The notes under the pieces: generated by a model | What the model was told of the DNA's origin: nothing | Databases searched by the model: none | What the model saw: the letters and a program-made list of their open reading frames with translations, nothing else | In this document: one piece after another, positions 19,590 through 28,672 of the stretch | Numbering within the stretch: the first letter of the stretch is position 1 | How the letters are laid out: each line of letters opens with the position of its first letter | Translations under genes and position numbers: made by a program | Origin: Clostridium sp. DL-VIII | GTDB taxonomy: Bacteria; Bacillota; Clostridia; Clostridiales; Clostridiaceae | NCBI RefSeq assembly: GCF_000230835.1 | Contig: NZ_CM001240.1 | Span: 1,372,501 to 1,436,500 of the forward strand | DNA: 64,000 bases | Direction: 5' to 3'

Positions 19590-21377
19590 ATGATATCACC
19601 TAAAAAAGTAATGGATGATATAAGGCAGACTAGAAAGGAAATTCAGTATACATACGGTAAATATGATGCCTTAGATGATGAAGATCCAAGTAAGCTGGAT
19701 TTTGGGGACAAGCTTAACGTAATGTTTGAGGAAGCAAGTGCAAATTATAACAATATAATGGCAATGCTGCCACTTGCAATTGAAGATATAAAAACAAGAT
19801 TGCTTCTTGGCGGAGATGACAATAAAAATTCTAATGAATCATTTCAGCTTGGTGTGTTGAGCATGGGAGAAAATGGAGAGTTAAAGGTTTTGGAAGCTCC
19901 AAAGGTAGAGGAAACTTCATTAGTAGCAATAGATGATAAAGCCAATCTTGGACTAATTGAAGCCTTTGAAGAAGATTATGAGGAAGTCAATGAGACAAAA
20001 TCAGATTATGTAAAGAGCTTAGTGGTAAGAACCTTCTGTCCGCTTTCATCAACTATGGAAAGTTCTGTGGATACAGAGCTAGAAGTAAGTAACTACAATA
20101 CTTACTTGGAATTTTACAAAAGTTCCAAAGATGATTTTATAAAGACAGTAAAACCTCTAATAGAAAAAATATTAGGAGTTAAAATGTTCTTTGATCAATA
20201 TAAAACAAAGAGCAAAGGAATGAAACCAAGCTTATTAGTTACTAATACTAAACTTTCAAGATTAGTAAATGCTCAAAATCTACCAAGATTAAGTACATTT
20301 TTAAGTTCAGTGAATGATAAAAATGATTTTGATAATACAATATGGTTTGGAATTGTTCCATCAATTGAACTTGAGGCACAAGCTAAAAATAGAGTTAAGA
20401 GAGAGAGATTCAAAGCAAATAAACAGGTGGAGAAGACAGATTCAAATTCTATGGAAGATTTAGCAATGCTGCTAGACGCAGTACAAAAGTATCGCATACA
20501 AGTTTTCTTTAGTTTTGAGCCAAGAGAAGATACAACCTTTAATCATGTAGCAACTGCCGGAATTGATAAATTTATGGACAAGTGTGAGTCGTTAATGAAC
20601 AACTCATATAGTGAATTTGCAATTCCATGTGTTCCTAATTTTACAGTTATTCCAAAGGAAAAGTCAGGAATTGTTTTAGATAAACGAATGATACTTACAG
20701 ATAATGGAGCAGTAGAATTATCTAAAGAGAAAGAAGATATCTTGAAGCTTTGGATAGAAGGAGTTTATATTGGAAGTTCATATATAGCAGCTGGTATTGT
20801 AGCAGCATATCAATGTCCAGAATATTTGAAAGAAAACTTTAAAGATGTTTATAGCGAATATCCAGGAGTTAGATTTGATATAGAAGCAGGATCGAATGCT
20901 TTACAGATTACAACAACATTAGCAAAAGAAATATCTGGATTTACAAATGAAATTAAAAATTCTATAAATAGGAGAAACTTTGGATTTGTCTTTTCATCTG
21001 AAAATGCAAAAATTCAAGGTAAAGATATAAAGCAGATAACAGTATATAAAGCTAGAAGTCTGCAGGCTAATGAAAATGATTTTGAATCAATCTATAAGAC
21101 ATTAGTAACAACATATATTGAGAGAATCTTAAGATTCTATACTAATGATTTTAAAGAAGATAATATTATAAAATTCTTTAGCAATAATCCAACAAGTGTT
21201 AAGAGCAAATGGATGGCGCATAAAGAATATACAAATGCTATCGTACGAGATGGTGATGATATTAACTTCGTAATAAATGAAAAGAATGGAACATGTAATA
21301 TTGATCTAGTATTTAACGGTAATGTTAAAAACTTAGAAGTAGAAATTACACGTAATGATGCACGTAGTATAAGCTAA
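19590..21377 (+). CDS. TssC-like large contractile sheath protein
   Basis: 595 aa, about 100 residues longer than typical TssC/VipB. The N-terminus (ISPKKVMDDIRQTRKEIQY) is helical like the TssC linker. The centre has FFDQYKTKSKGMKPSLLVTN and FGIVPSIELEAQAKN. The C-terminal half has the gp18/TssC-like pattern WIEGVYIGSSYIAAGIVAAYQCPEYLK and NRRNFGFVFSSE, ending with a strand block. ATG 19590 has no clear SD. The frame is continuous with the upstream stop at 19545, and 14 codons between (ANVDFKFENLLD) look coding, so the true start may be unusual. Confidence 0.68.
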   Translation: MISPKKVMDDIRQTRKEIQYTYGKYDALDDEDPSKLDFGDKLNVMFEEASANYNNIMAMLPLAIEDIKTRLLLGGDDNKNSNESFQLGVLSMGENGELKVLEAPKVEETSLVAIDDKANLGLIEAFEEDYEEVNETKSDYVKSLVVRTFCPLSSTMESSVDTELEVSNYNTYLEFYKSSKDDFIKTVKPLIEKILGVKMFFDQYKTKSKGMKPSLLVTNTKLSRLVNAQNLPRLSTFLSSVNDKNDFDNTIWFGIVPSIELEAQAKNRVKRERFKANKQVEKTDSNSMEDLAMLLDAVQKYRIQVFFSFEPREDTTFNHVATAGIDKFMDKCESLMNNSYSEFAIPCVPNFTVIPKEKSGIVLDKRMILTDNGAVELSKEKEDILKLWIEGVYIGSSYIAAGIVAAYQCPEYLKENFKDVYSEYPGVRFDIEAGSNALQITTTLAKEISGFTNEIKNSINRRNFGFVFSSENAKIQGKDIKQITVYKARSLQANENDFESIYKTLVTTYIERILRFYTNDFKEDNIIKFFSNNPTSVKSKWMAHKEYTNAIVRDGDDINFVINEKNGTCNIDLVFNGNVKNLEVEITRNDARSIS

Positions 21378-21381
21378 TTAC

Positions 21382-21402
21382 AATAGATTCTAAAAATCTA
21401 TT
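21382..21402 (+). other. Small hairpin before the first hcp-like gene
   Basis: AATAGATT (21382-21389) and AATCTATT (21395-21402) form an 8-bp stem followed by TTAATT, between the sheath gene and hcp. It could be a partial terminator or RNA-processing site that lets tube and sheath mRNAs accumulate differently. Confidence 0.35.
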
Positions 21403-21438
21403 TTAATTATAAATAAAAAAGTAAAGGGAGGACAAAAA

Positions 21439-21864
21439 ATGGGATTTAAAGTAAAAGTTGAGGGCGCAGAAACTATTGATTTAGACATCGAAAGTGTTGA
21501 AACTGTAGAATTTAAAACAGATACTCCAGATGATTCTAACGCACGTTCAACAGATTTAGGAACAACATTAGTAATTGCTGGTAAAATTTTAACACCAGTA
21601 GGTGGAGAGGCAGCAGATAGCACAATTAAGCTAGCACAATGGTCATTAGTGCCAGCAGAAAAGGCTGATTGTTATAGAAAAATAACTATAGATGTTATTT
21701 CAGCTTCTCAAGTAGTAAGACAATTTACTTTACCTAATGCATTCGTAGTTAACTATGAAGAAGAGTATGGTGATACAGAAGGTGTAGGTACATTTAAGTT
21801 GTATGCTAAACAAAAGAAGGATAAAATTGCCGGAGTTAAATTTGAAGGCGGCTTTGCTGAGTAA
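21439..21864 (+). CDS. Hcp-like tube protein, copy 1
   Basis: 141 aa, beta-rich, no signal peptide. The sequence (MGFKVKVEGAETIDLDIESV...STDLGTTLVIAGKILT...PNAFVVNYEEEYGDTEGVGTFKLYAKQKKDK) fits the compact beta-barrel of Hcp/phage tube proteins, with a strong SD (GGGAGG). It is duplicated at 21892. Placement after the TssB/TssC-like pair is the standard sheath-tube order. Tube assignment rests on size, strand pattern and context. Confidence 0.65.
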   Translation: MGFKVKVEGAETIDLDIESVETVEFKTDTPDDSNARSTDLGTTLVIAGKILTPVGGEAADSTIKLAQWSLVPAEKADCYRKITIDVISASQVVRQFTLPNAFVVNYEEEYGDTEGVGTFKLYAKQKKDKIAGVKFEGGFAE

Positions 21865-21891
21865 AAATTAAAATAAGGAGGAAACATAAAA

Positions 21892-22317
21892 ATGGGATTT
21901 AAAGTAAAAATTGAAGGTGCAGAAACTATAGATCTTAGTATAGAAAGTGTTGAAACTGTAAAACTTACTACAGATACTCCAGAAGATTCAAATGCAAGAT
22001 CAAAGGATGTAGGAAGTACAATGGTTATTACAGGTAAGATACTAACAGCAGTAGATGGAGATCCATTTGATAGTACAAGTAAAATGGGTATATGGTCATT
22101 AGTACCAGCAGAAAAAGCAGACTGCTATAGAAAAGTGACTGTAGAAGTGATTTCAGCAGATCAAGTTATAAGAAAAATAACTTATCCAAATGCATTTGTG
22201 GTAGACTACAGAGAAAATTTTGGAGATACTGAAGGAATAGGTACTTTTGAACTTGTTGTAAGACAAAAGAAAGACAAGCTAAGCACAGTTACAGTAGAAG
22301 GCGGATACAGCGCTTAG
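21892..22317 (+). CDS. Hcp-like tube protein, copy 2
   Basis: 141 aa paralogue of the preceding gene, with identical length and roughly 60-65% identity by eye. MGFKVKIEGAETIDLSIESVE and WSLVPAEKADCYRK are shared. It has its own SD (AAGGAGG). The two may form alternating or alternative rings, or have different cargo preferences, as seen with multiple Hcp proteins in type VI systems. A fold-back repeat begins 14 nt after the stop. Confidence 0.65.
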   Translation: MGFKVKIEGAETIDLSIESVETVKLTTDTPEDSNARSKDVGSTMVITGKILTAVDGDPFDSTSKMGIWSLVPAEKADCYRKVTVEVISADQVIRKITYPNAFVVDYRENFGDTEGIGTFELVVRQKKDKLSTVTVEGGYSA

Positions 22318-22330
22318 TAATTCCTAGACC

Positions 22331-22783
22331 TATGTGGGTAATAAGCCGAAATAAGTAACAGATTATGTTCCGGTTTCTCTAAAATTTTGATGGATGATTC
22401 TAAGACTAAATGTTGTACCCAAACAGCTTGCTTCAATAGAGGAAACTCGACTTACATTCGTTCGCTGAGTAAGTTCGAGAAACCAAATCAAAGATTTGGA
22501 CTCTCACTTAAGCTTTGAACAAGCTGTTTAGAACAACTTCTAGTCAAGAACCATTACTATCAAAATTTCAATGAAACACTCCACATAACATGTTACTTAG
22601 GCACAATCAAATAAATAATAAGTCCATTTGCCAGCCTATTTTCCATCATCCTACGGCGATAAATTAACCTAATAGCCCGCTATGAGGGCAATTTGCCTTC
22701 TTGCCTGATGAAAAATATCCATGGCAACTTTGGACTTGGTATTTATTTTCATGTGCCTTATTTCTGGTATAGATACCCACATA
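22331..22783. repeat. Large fold-back element, copy 3 (nested, two modules)
   Basis: Outer arms (from 22331 TATGTGGGTAATAAGCC; complement ending about 22783) enclose two modules. Module A (22350-22612) has arms of about 130 nt around the conserved core at 22441-22510. Module B (about 22612-22757) has arms AAATAAATAATAAGTCCA... and a GC-richer loop around 22660-22720 unlike its surroundings. A further perfect 12-bp hairpin, CCACATAAATTT / AAATTTATGTGG, lies at 22777-22817. This explains the 610-nt gene-free gap inside the secretion cluster. Confidence 0.7.
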
Positions 22784-22927
22784 AATTTTCATAAATATTA
22801 ATACTAAATTTATGTGGCAAATGATTTAAAGAAATGTTATAAGAAATTCCATCGTTAACTATAAATTGTGGAATATTAACTGTAAATTGTTAATTATAAA
22901 CTTTAAACTGATAAAGTTGGGGGTAAG

Positions 22928-23365
22928 ATGAAAGATTATTATAAGATATTAAATATATCCATGAAAGCAACCAATGATGAGATAAAAAAGGCTTTTAGAA
23001 GCTTAGCAAAAAAATACCATCCAGATAGAAATAAAGATGATAAAGATACATTAAGAAAATTTCAAGAAGTAAACGAAGCTTATGAAGTTTTAAGTAATGA
23101 AACTTCAAGAAAAAAATATGATGACGAAAGATCAAAATTTAATCGAAAAACCAATAAAGATACAAATAACGAGAATAACAATAATAGTAGAAATGATAAA
23201 AAATATCAAGCTAAAGGTGAAAATATAGAGAACTTAAATAAATATTTTGAAAGTTTTTTTGGATTCAATGCAAATACTAATGATATAAATAAAGATAAAT
23301 TAAAGAATGAAAAAAATCCAATAGATACAAGTAAAATGTTTGAGAGCTTTTTTAATATAAAGTAA
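22928..23365 (+). CDS. J-domain (DnaJ-like) co-chaperone
   Basis: 145 aa. An N-terminal J domain (residues 1-65: [21 protein letters not shown], the HPD motif in YHPDRNK, and [14 protein letters not shown]) is followed by an Asn-rich linker and a short C-terminal tail in which FESFF occurs twice. There is no zinc-finger or substrate domain, so this is a dedicated type III J protein. An Hsp70-like ATPase is encoded 6 kb downstream in the same cluster and is its likely partner. Confidence 0.92.
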   Translation: MKDYYKILNISMKATNDEIKKAFRSLAKKYHPDRNKDDKDTLRKFQEVNEAYEVLSNETSRKKYDDERSKFNRKTNKDTNNENNNNSRNDKKYQAKGENIENLNKYFESFFGFNANTNDINKDKLKNEKNPIDTSKMFESFFNIK

Positions 23366-23428
23366 TATGCCAATATGCAGGCATATGTGGTGCATTAATT
23401 ATTATATGTACTGAATGGAGTGATTACT

Positions 23429-23998
23429 TTGAATGAAGAAAATAATCTAAATTATGATAGCAGATTGTTAATGAGTCTGCAGTTAATAAATGTATTTATA
23501 GGAGTCATAATTACACTTATATGTGTAGTTGCCTACATTACAATAGAATCAATTTATATAAGAGGAATAATCATAGCAGCAGTAATATGTTTAGGTGCAG
23601 CAGGTTTTATTAAACTTCACAAAAGACTTAATAAAGAGGAAATAATTGAGGATAAAAGCAATATAAGCAGAATTGAACTGGTTAATGAGGAAAATGAAAT
23701 AATAAAAGCTTGGGATATAGGAGAAAAAGTGTCTTTTATTATTGGTAAAAATGGAAGAGATAATAACGTACTTGTAGATTTAAGCTGTTCAATATATTCA
23801 GAATTTATTGAAGATAATCATGCAGTTTTAAATTTTGCAGCAGGAAAGTGGTATGTAGAAGATTTGTCAGAAGAAAGTGGGATAAGCATACAAAAGGCTG
23901 ACGATGAAATAAAATATGGAATTATAAAAGATGCTCCTTGTGAATTAAAAAAAGGAGATGTTTTATTTATTTCCAAAGTAAAATTATTGCTTAAATAA
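23429..23998 (+). CDS. Membrane protein with cytosolic FHA-like domain
   Basis: About 189 aa from TTG 23429 (GGAG upstream; the in-frame GTG at 23420 overlaps the site). Two membrane helices (about residues 20-70: LINVFIGVIITLICVVAYITI and GIIIAAVICLGAAGFI) are followed by an FHA-like domain: VSFIIGKNGRDNNVLVDLS, then FIEDNHAVLNFAAGKWYVEDLSEESG. FHA domains bind phosphothreonine. With another FHA protein and two PP2C-like proteins next to it, it probably forms a phospho-dependent switch at the membrane for the injection system. Confidence 0.75.
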   Translation: MNEENNLNYDSRLLMSLQLINVFIGVIITLICVVAYITIESIYIRGIIIAAVICLGAAGFIKLHKRLNKEEIIEDKSNISRIELVNEENEIIKAWDIGEKVSFIIGKNGRDNNVLVDLSCSIYSEFIEDNHAVLNFAAGKWYVEDLSEESGISIQKADDEIKYGIIKDAPCELKKGDVLFISKVKLLLK

Positions 23999-24038
23999 AT
24001 AATTAAGAAAAGCATATGGCTTTTCTAAAAGATATTAA

Positions 24039-24059
24039 AAAATCCCGTATAGGGATTTT
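24039..24059 (+). terminator. Terminator-like hairpin between the two FHA genes
   Basis: AAAATCCC (24039-24046) and GGGATTTT (24052-24059) form a perfect stem. A second hairpin (AGAAAAGC/GGCTTTTCT, about 24006-24026) precedes it. Both lie inside the cluster and may cause partial termination. Confidence 0.5.
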
Positions 24060-24097
24060 ATCATGAGCTGTATTGATTTGAGAATGGAGTGATAATA

Positions 24098-24604
24098 ATG
24101 GGACTTATTAGATGTCCAAATGGACATATGTTTAGTGAAAGGCGTTATGGAAGTATATGTCCATACTGCAATATTGATACTTCAAAAAAAGAAAAACAAG
24201 AACCAGTACAAGAACAAATGGATATAGAAACTAATCTTTTATATCAGGAAGTTGACCCAGTATGCGGATGGCTTGTATGCATTCAAGGGACAAGGGTTGG
24301 CAAGGACTATAAAGTAAAGAGTGGGAAAAACTTCATAGGCAGAGCAGATGATATGGATATTCAAATAATAGGGGACAACGAAATTGCTGCAAGAAATCAT
24401 GCAATAATCGTATATGATCCAAAGAAAAAGAACAATGTATTATTGCCAGGAGACTCTTCAGGAATTGCTTATCTAAATGGGGAACCTGCTTATATGCCAT
24501 CAGAATTATCTGCCTACGATGTAATTGAACTAGGAAAGAGTAAATTTCTGTTTGTACCATTTTGTGGAGAACACTTTGAATGGCAAGATAATGCAAAAGA
24601 ATAG
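24098..24604 (+). CDS. Zinc-ribbon plus FHA-domain protein
   Basis: 168 aa from ATG 24098 with GGAG upstream. An N-terminal zinc ribbon (RCPNGH and CPYC, residues 5-25) is followed by a linker and an FHA domain (about residues 55-160) with GKNFIGRADDMDIQI, ARNHAIIVYDPK and GIAYLNGEP. FHA binds phosphothreonine peptides and occurs in type VI systems (Fha/TagH), where it controls assembly. It is cytosolic, with no membrane segment. Confidence 0.85.
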   Translation: MGLIRCPNGHMFSERRYGSICPYCNIDTSKKEKQEPVQEQMDIETNLLYQEVDPVCGWLVCIQGTRVGKDYKVKSGKNFIGRADDMDIQIIGDNEIAARNHAIIVYDPKKKNNVLLPGDSSGIAYLNGEPAYMPSELSAYDVIELGKSKFLFVPFCGEHFEWQDNAKE

Positions 24605-24615
24605 GTATGAGATAA

Positions 24616-25473
24616 ATGCTAAAGGTTAATTATTATGAAAATTTTAAACTTATTCTTTTACTCTTAGGCATATTAATACTTTTATTAGCAATAAGAAGTC
24701 TTTTATTAAAAAAGATATATAGAAGAAATTTAGAAATAGCAAAAGAAGTAAGCATTGGATATGAAGAAATTCAGGAAGATTATGTAGATGCTATAAATAC
24801 TTCTAATGGAACCGTGGCAGTTTTAGCCGATGGCTTAGGGAAGAATGAAGCAGGAAGAATTTCAAGTCTTACGGCAGTTAAAACAATAATAAAAATGTTT
24901 ATAGAGGAAGGCAGCAAAGAAAAGTTAACTTATTTCTTTACTAAAGCCTTTAATAAGGCAAATCATGAAATTATAAATAGGGTTGAAAAAGATAAGGGCG
25001 GAGCAAGCGTAATAAGTGTAATAATAAATAAAAATTTATTATCCTATGCTTTAGTAGGAGATGCAATGGTTGCAGTCTTTAGAAATAAGGAGCTTGTCAG
25101 ATTAAGTGAAGGACATTCTATAAGTGAGGTAGCTAAAAAAGAATATTATAATGGCAAACTTCAAAAACAGGAAGCTATATATGCGTTAAATGATAAGAAG
25201 CTTTTATATTATGTTGGACAAGAAACCTTTAAAAATATAGAAATTTCTGAGCCGCCAATTGAGCTTTACAAGAACGACATAATTTTACTTATGAGCAGAG
25301 GTATATATGAAGGCTTAAGATGGGTAGAATTCGAAGAAATTTTAAGTAACAAAAGGGCAAAGCTAAATGAACTTTGCACAGAAATAATTGAAAGAGTTAA
25401 GAATAACGATAAGGACAATTGTAATGGAAGCATTATACTTATGAAATACAACGGAAAAAATAGAAACTGTTAA
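24616..25473 (+). CDS. Membrane-anchored PP2C-family phosphatase
   Basis: 285 aa. One N-terminal membrane helix (LILLLLGILILLLAIRSLLL) precedes a PP2C-like domain: TVAVLADGLGKNEAGRISS (first metal-binding Asp), GGASVISVIINKNLLSYALVGDAMVAVFR, and IILLMSRGIYEGL near the end, where a canonical PP2C would have SDG. Loss of that Asp may mean reduced or altered metal binding. It resembles the role of PppA in type VI systems, which removes phosphate from Fha. Only a few nt separate it from the FHA gene. Confidence 0.8.
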   Translation: MLKVNYYENFKLILLLLGILILLLAIRSLLLKKIYRRNLEIAKEVSIGYEEIQEDYVDAINTSNGTVAVLADGLGKNEAGRISSLTAVKTIIKMFIEEGSKEKLTYFFTKAFNKANHEIINRVEKDKGGASVISVIINKNLLSYALVGDAMVAVFRNKELVRLSEGHSISEVAKKEYYNGKLQKQEAIYALNDKKLLYYVGQETFKNIEISEPPIELYKNDIILLMSRGIYEGLRWVEFEEILSNKRAKLNELCTEIIERVKNNDKDNCNGSIILMKYNGKNRNC

Positions 25474-25518
25474 TAAAAAATAAGTTATAACTAATAAAGC
25501 TAAGTTAGGGTGAATAAA

Positions 25519-27369
25519 ATGAGGAAGCTAAACTCAAAATTTAATACAAGTTTCATATCAGAAGAAGGAACTTATCTACAAAATAAAGATTATTTTGCTT
25601 TTGTTGAATTAGATAATTATGCATGTTATGTAATAGCTGATGGAATAGATAAAGATAAAGAATTAGAAAGTGCAAAAATAGCAGTAACAAATTTTATAAA
25701 GAATTTTACAGCAAAACCTACTATGAACAGATTCATTTTAAGGAAATACTTAAAAAATGTAAATGATGAACTTATAAAAAGCAGCAGAAATGTCAGGTTA
25801 AAGGCATCAATGACAGTGGTTGTAACTAACTATAGCAAATTAGTTTATTCAGTTATAGGAAATACAAGATTTTATTATTTTAGAGATGGATATCTAAAGC
25901 AGAGAAGTAAGGATCAATCTTTAGCACAACAATTAGTAGATGATGAAATGATTCCTCTAGATGCAATGGCAAAGCATACTGAGAGGAATAACCTTTCTGC
26001 ATATTTAGGAAAAAGTGATTTTAAAAGGCCATATGTGTCAAAGAAAATAAAGCTCTTTGATGGTGATGTGTTTGCACTTTTAACAAAGGGAATATGGGAG
26101 AATTGTGATCCTAAAGAAATAGAAGATTCTTTAGAAGGTGCAAAAGAGCCTAAAGAAGTAATTGATAATGTTGAAGATATGATTTTATCAAGACAGGGAA
26201 AAGAAATAGAAAACTATACTTTAGCTATGACTTTTGTAGAAAAAGCATATCTAGATCCAAAGAGAAGCAAAAAAATAAAAATAGCAATAATAGTTTCAAT
26301 ACTCTTACTCTTAATCATAGCAATAGGAGTAGGGGCATTTATGATATATAAACATAAGAAAGCTAATGACATTGCCGTAATGAATAAAGATAAACAGGAT
26401 GCAGAAGAATACATTCAAGAGGACAATATGGAAAAAGCCAATGCATCATATAAGAGTGCTCTAGATATAGCAGAAAAGTACAAGCTTCCTGATGATGAAA
26501 AAACTTTAGATGCTGATTATAAATACACAGGAATAATACTTGATGGTGATAAAGCTCTAGATGATAAAAAATATGATGATGCCTTAGATAAATATACCCT
26601 GGCCTTAGAAAAGGCAGGAGACTCAGAAGATGCAGCAAGAGATTATATATTAAATAAAATAGATATAGCAAAACAATGCATCAAGATTTCAGACCTATTA
26701 ACCTTAGCTGATAAACAATTTGATGATGGAGATTTAGATGGCGCTCTTCAAAATTACTTAGATGCTAAAGATTTGGCTTTGGATTCTAATTTAAAAGATG
26801 AAAAGAAAGAAGCTATGGATAAAATCCAAAAGATTTATGATCAAAAAGCAGCAGATGCAAAGCAGCAAAAGGCTGATGCAGATAAAGCAGCAGCAGATCA
26901 AAAGCAGGCAGATGATGATGCAGCAAAAAAGGCAGCAGATGATAAGAAGGCAGCAGATGATAGTGAGGCTAAAGCCATAGATTTAAGAAAAAATGGAGAT
27001 TTAAAATATACAGCTGGTGATTATGTAAGTGCAAAAATGTATTATGAATTAGCTAAAGAAGCCTTTGAAACAGCAAAAGATAACAGCTTAGCTGATGAAT
27101 TAGTAGATAAAATAGCGCTTATGGATAAAAAAATCAGTGAAACTTCAGATAAAAAAAGTGAAGCCGATCAATATAAGGCAGAAGCTGATAAAAAATATGC
27201 AGCAGGTGATAATACATCAGCAAAAGTATTATATGGTTTAGCTAAGGATGCTTATACAAGTATAGGAGATACTGATGATGTATCACAAGTAACTGAAAAA
27301 TTAAAAGCTATAGATCAGGCTTCAGCGGCAGCTTCGGGTTCAAATCAAGCTCAAACTGCAACAAAATAA
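25519..27369 (+). CDS. PP2C-like protein with membrane helix and TPR/coiled-coil tail
   Basis: 616 aa from ATG 25519. The N-terminal PP2C-like domain (residues 1-240) has ACYVIADGID and ASMTVVVTNYSKLVYSVIGNTRFYYFRDG, but ALLTKGIWEN where SDG is expected, so it may be degenerate. A membrane helix follows (IAIIVSILLLLIIAIGVGAFMI, about residue 255), then an outward or periplasm-equivalent region of TPR-like repeats (YDDALDKYTLALEKAGD, DGALQNYLDAKDL, YVSAKMYYELAKEAFE) around an Ala/Lys/Asp-rich coiled coil. It could sense the wall or anchor the apparatus. Confidence 0.78.
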   Translation: MRKLNSKFNTSFISEEGTYLQNKDYFAFVELDNYACYVIADGIDKDKELESAKIAVTNFIKNFTAKPTMNRFILRKYLKNVNDELIKSSRNVRLKASMTVVVTNYSKLVYSVIGNTRFYYFRDGYLKQRSKDQSLAQQLVDDEMIPLDAMAKHTERNNLSAYLGKSDFKRPYVSKKIKLFDGDVFALLTKGIWENCDPKEIEDSLEGAKEPKEVIDNVEDMILSRQGKEIENYTLAMTFVEKAYLDPKRSKKIKIAIIVSILLLLIIAIGVGAFMIYKHKKANDIAVMNKDKQDAEEYIQEDNMEKANASYKSALDIAEKYKLPDDEKTLDADYKYTGIILDGDKALDDKKYDDALDKYTLALEKAGDSEDAARDYILNKIDIAKQCIKISDLLTLADKQFDDGDLDGALQNYLDAKDLALDSNLKDEKKEAMDKIQKIYDQKAADAKQQKADADKAAADQKQADDDAAKKAADDKKAADDSEAKAIDLRKNGDLKYTAGDYVSAKMYYELAKEAFETAKDNSLADELVDKIALMDKKISETSDKKSEADQYKAEADKKYAAGDNTSAKVLYGLAKDAYTSIGDTDDVSQVTEKLKAIDQASAAASGSNQAQTATK

Positions 27370-27391
27370 ATAATTAAACGCAGGTGAAAAA

Positions 27392-28672
27392 ATGGATGAG
27401 AGAATTTATGAGAAATTAAATGATATAAAGGATTTAAAGGATAGAGTCTTATTAAAAAAAATAATGAGCAGTGTATTTGAAGCTCTGGAAGAACATTCAA
27501 AGGATAGACTTAATGCTATAGAAAAAAGAGTATTTAATGAAGTTCCTTATATAAAAGAAAAGTATAATATTTATTCAACAATAGTTAAAAGGGATAAGTT
27601 AGATGCAACTGATGATTTCTTATATCCAATGACAGCTGAAGATGTAGAAGAAAAGACTTATGATGTTGCGGAGATTCTAGAGGCACTTGAAAATAATGAA
27701 ACTAAAAATATTTTTAAGGTTTTTCTTAAATGTGATTATTTAATATTTAAAGAATTTATAGAGAAAGATTTTAATATAAATGGCCGTATAACAACAAACA
27801 AGAAAATTTATGAAGCTGATTTTAAAATAATAGAAAACAGACAATATATTAACAAAATAAGCAAGCTATATAAAAGCTTTATAAAGAATAATATTCCTTG
27901 GACTACGTTAAATAATCCATATATTTATAAATTTGCAGATGTAGTTTTAACAAGAGTAGAAGGAAATATTACTAAGGATGAAAACATAAGTTCTATTGAA
28001 GTTGACTTTGGAGAATATGCTAAATTCATAGAATATGATATGTTGCCACTCTGGAATATAAAAGAACTCAGCTTAAAGTGTGAAGGCTTTCCAGTGCCAT
28101 GTATAGATAAAGTAAGTCATGAACATGAAATTTCTATTGTAAAGGAAGGAACAAAAAATGGGTACCTAGTAGATGAAGAAAATGATTATTTTAATTATGT
28201 TACCTTTACCAAGGAAGCTGTAATAATATGTGCAAATGCAGACAAGCCAGTTGATTGGAGACTTTTATGCGTTGTGGATTCACATAAAAATAAGAATAAG
28301 AAATACAAGTACGAGGTTATGACTAATGAAGTAAAAGTAAATTTTACAAATAAATTAGCTTTTGAAAAGCCTTATACAATAAAAACTAAAACGGAACTCG
28401 CAAGACTCATAAATTCGTATAAGGTTTCTAAAGATTTAGTGTTTAATGAGGTTAAGCTTATAGAAAATTATCCAGAGGAATCAAAACAGACCTATGAGGT
28501 AAATGATTTTATAATAGATGAAATAAGAGAAGAAAATATAAAAAAATTTCTTGTTTTATATTTTGAACCGGTAAACAAAGAAAACTATTTAAACAAGGAT
28601 ATTCTAAGTTTCCTAGTATCAGAAATTCAATTGCTTTATCCAGAATATAAGTGTGAAGGAAGATTAATATGA
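27392..28672 (+). CDS. Putative baseplate component (unrecognised family)
   Basis: 426 aa soluble protein, not recognised as a named family. It starts with a charged helical segment (LKDLKDRVLLKKIMSSVFEAL), then has mixed alpha/beta regions including WTTLNNPYIYKFADVVLTRVEG and the strand-rich centre DMLPLWNIKELSLKCEGFPVPC. It overlaps the next gene by 4 nt (ATGA), indicating tight co-translation. Size and position between the regulators and the Hsp70-like gene would fit a TssF- or gp6-like wedge protein, but I see no decisive motif. Confidence 0.55.
   Translation: MDERIYEKLNDIKDLKDRVLLKKIMSSVFEALEEHSKDRLNAIEKRVFNEVPYIKEKYNIYSTIVKRDKLDATDDFLYPMTAEDVEEKTYDVAEILEALENNETKNIFKVFLKCDYLIFKEFIEKDFNINGRITTNKKIYEADFKIIENRQYINKISKLYKSFIKNNIPWTTLNNPYIYKFADVVLTRVEGNITKDENISSIEVDFGEYAKFIEYDMLPLWNIKELSLKCEGFPVPCIDKVSHEHEISIVKEGTKNGYLVDEENDYFNYVTFTKEAVIICANADKPVDWRLLCVVDSHKNKNKKYKYEVMTNEVKVNFTNKLAFEKPYTIKTKTELARLINSYKVSKDLVFNEVKLIENYPEESKQTYEVNDFIIDEIREENIKKFLVLYFEPVNKENYLNKDILSFLVSEIQLLYPEYKCEGRLI

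Noticed and set aside
26363..26980. Long frames opposite or out of frame with the PP2C-TPR gene
   Set aside because: Shadows of a repetitive Ala/Lys/Asp-rich coding region.
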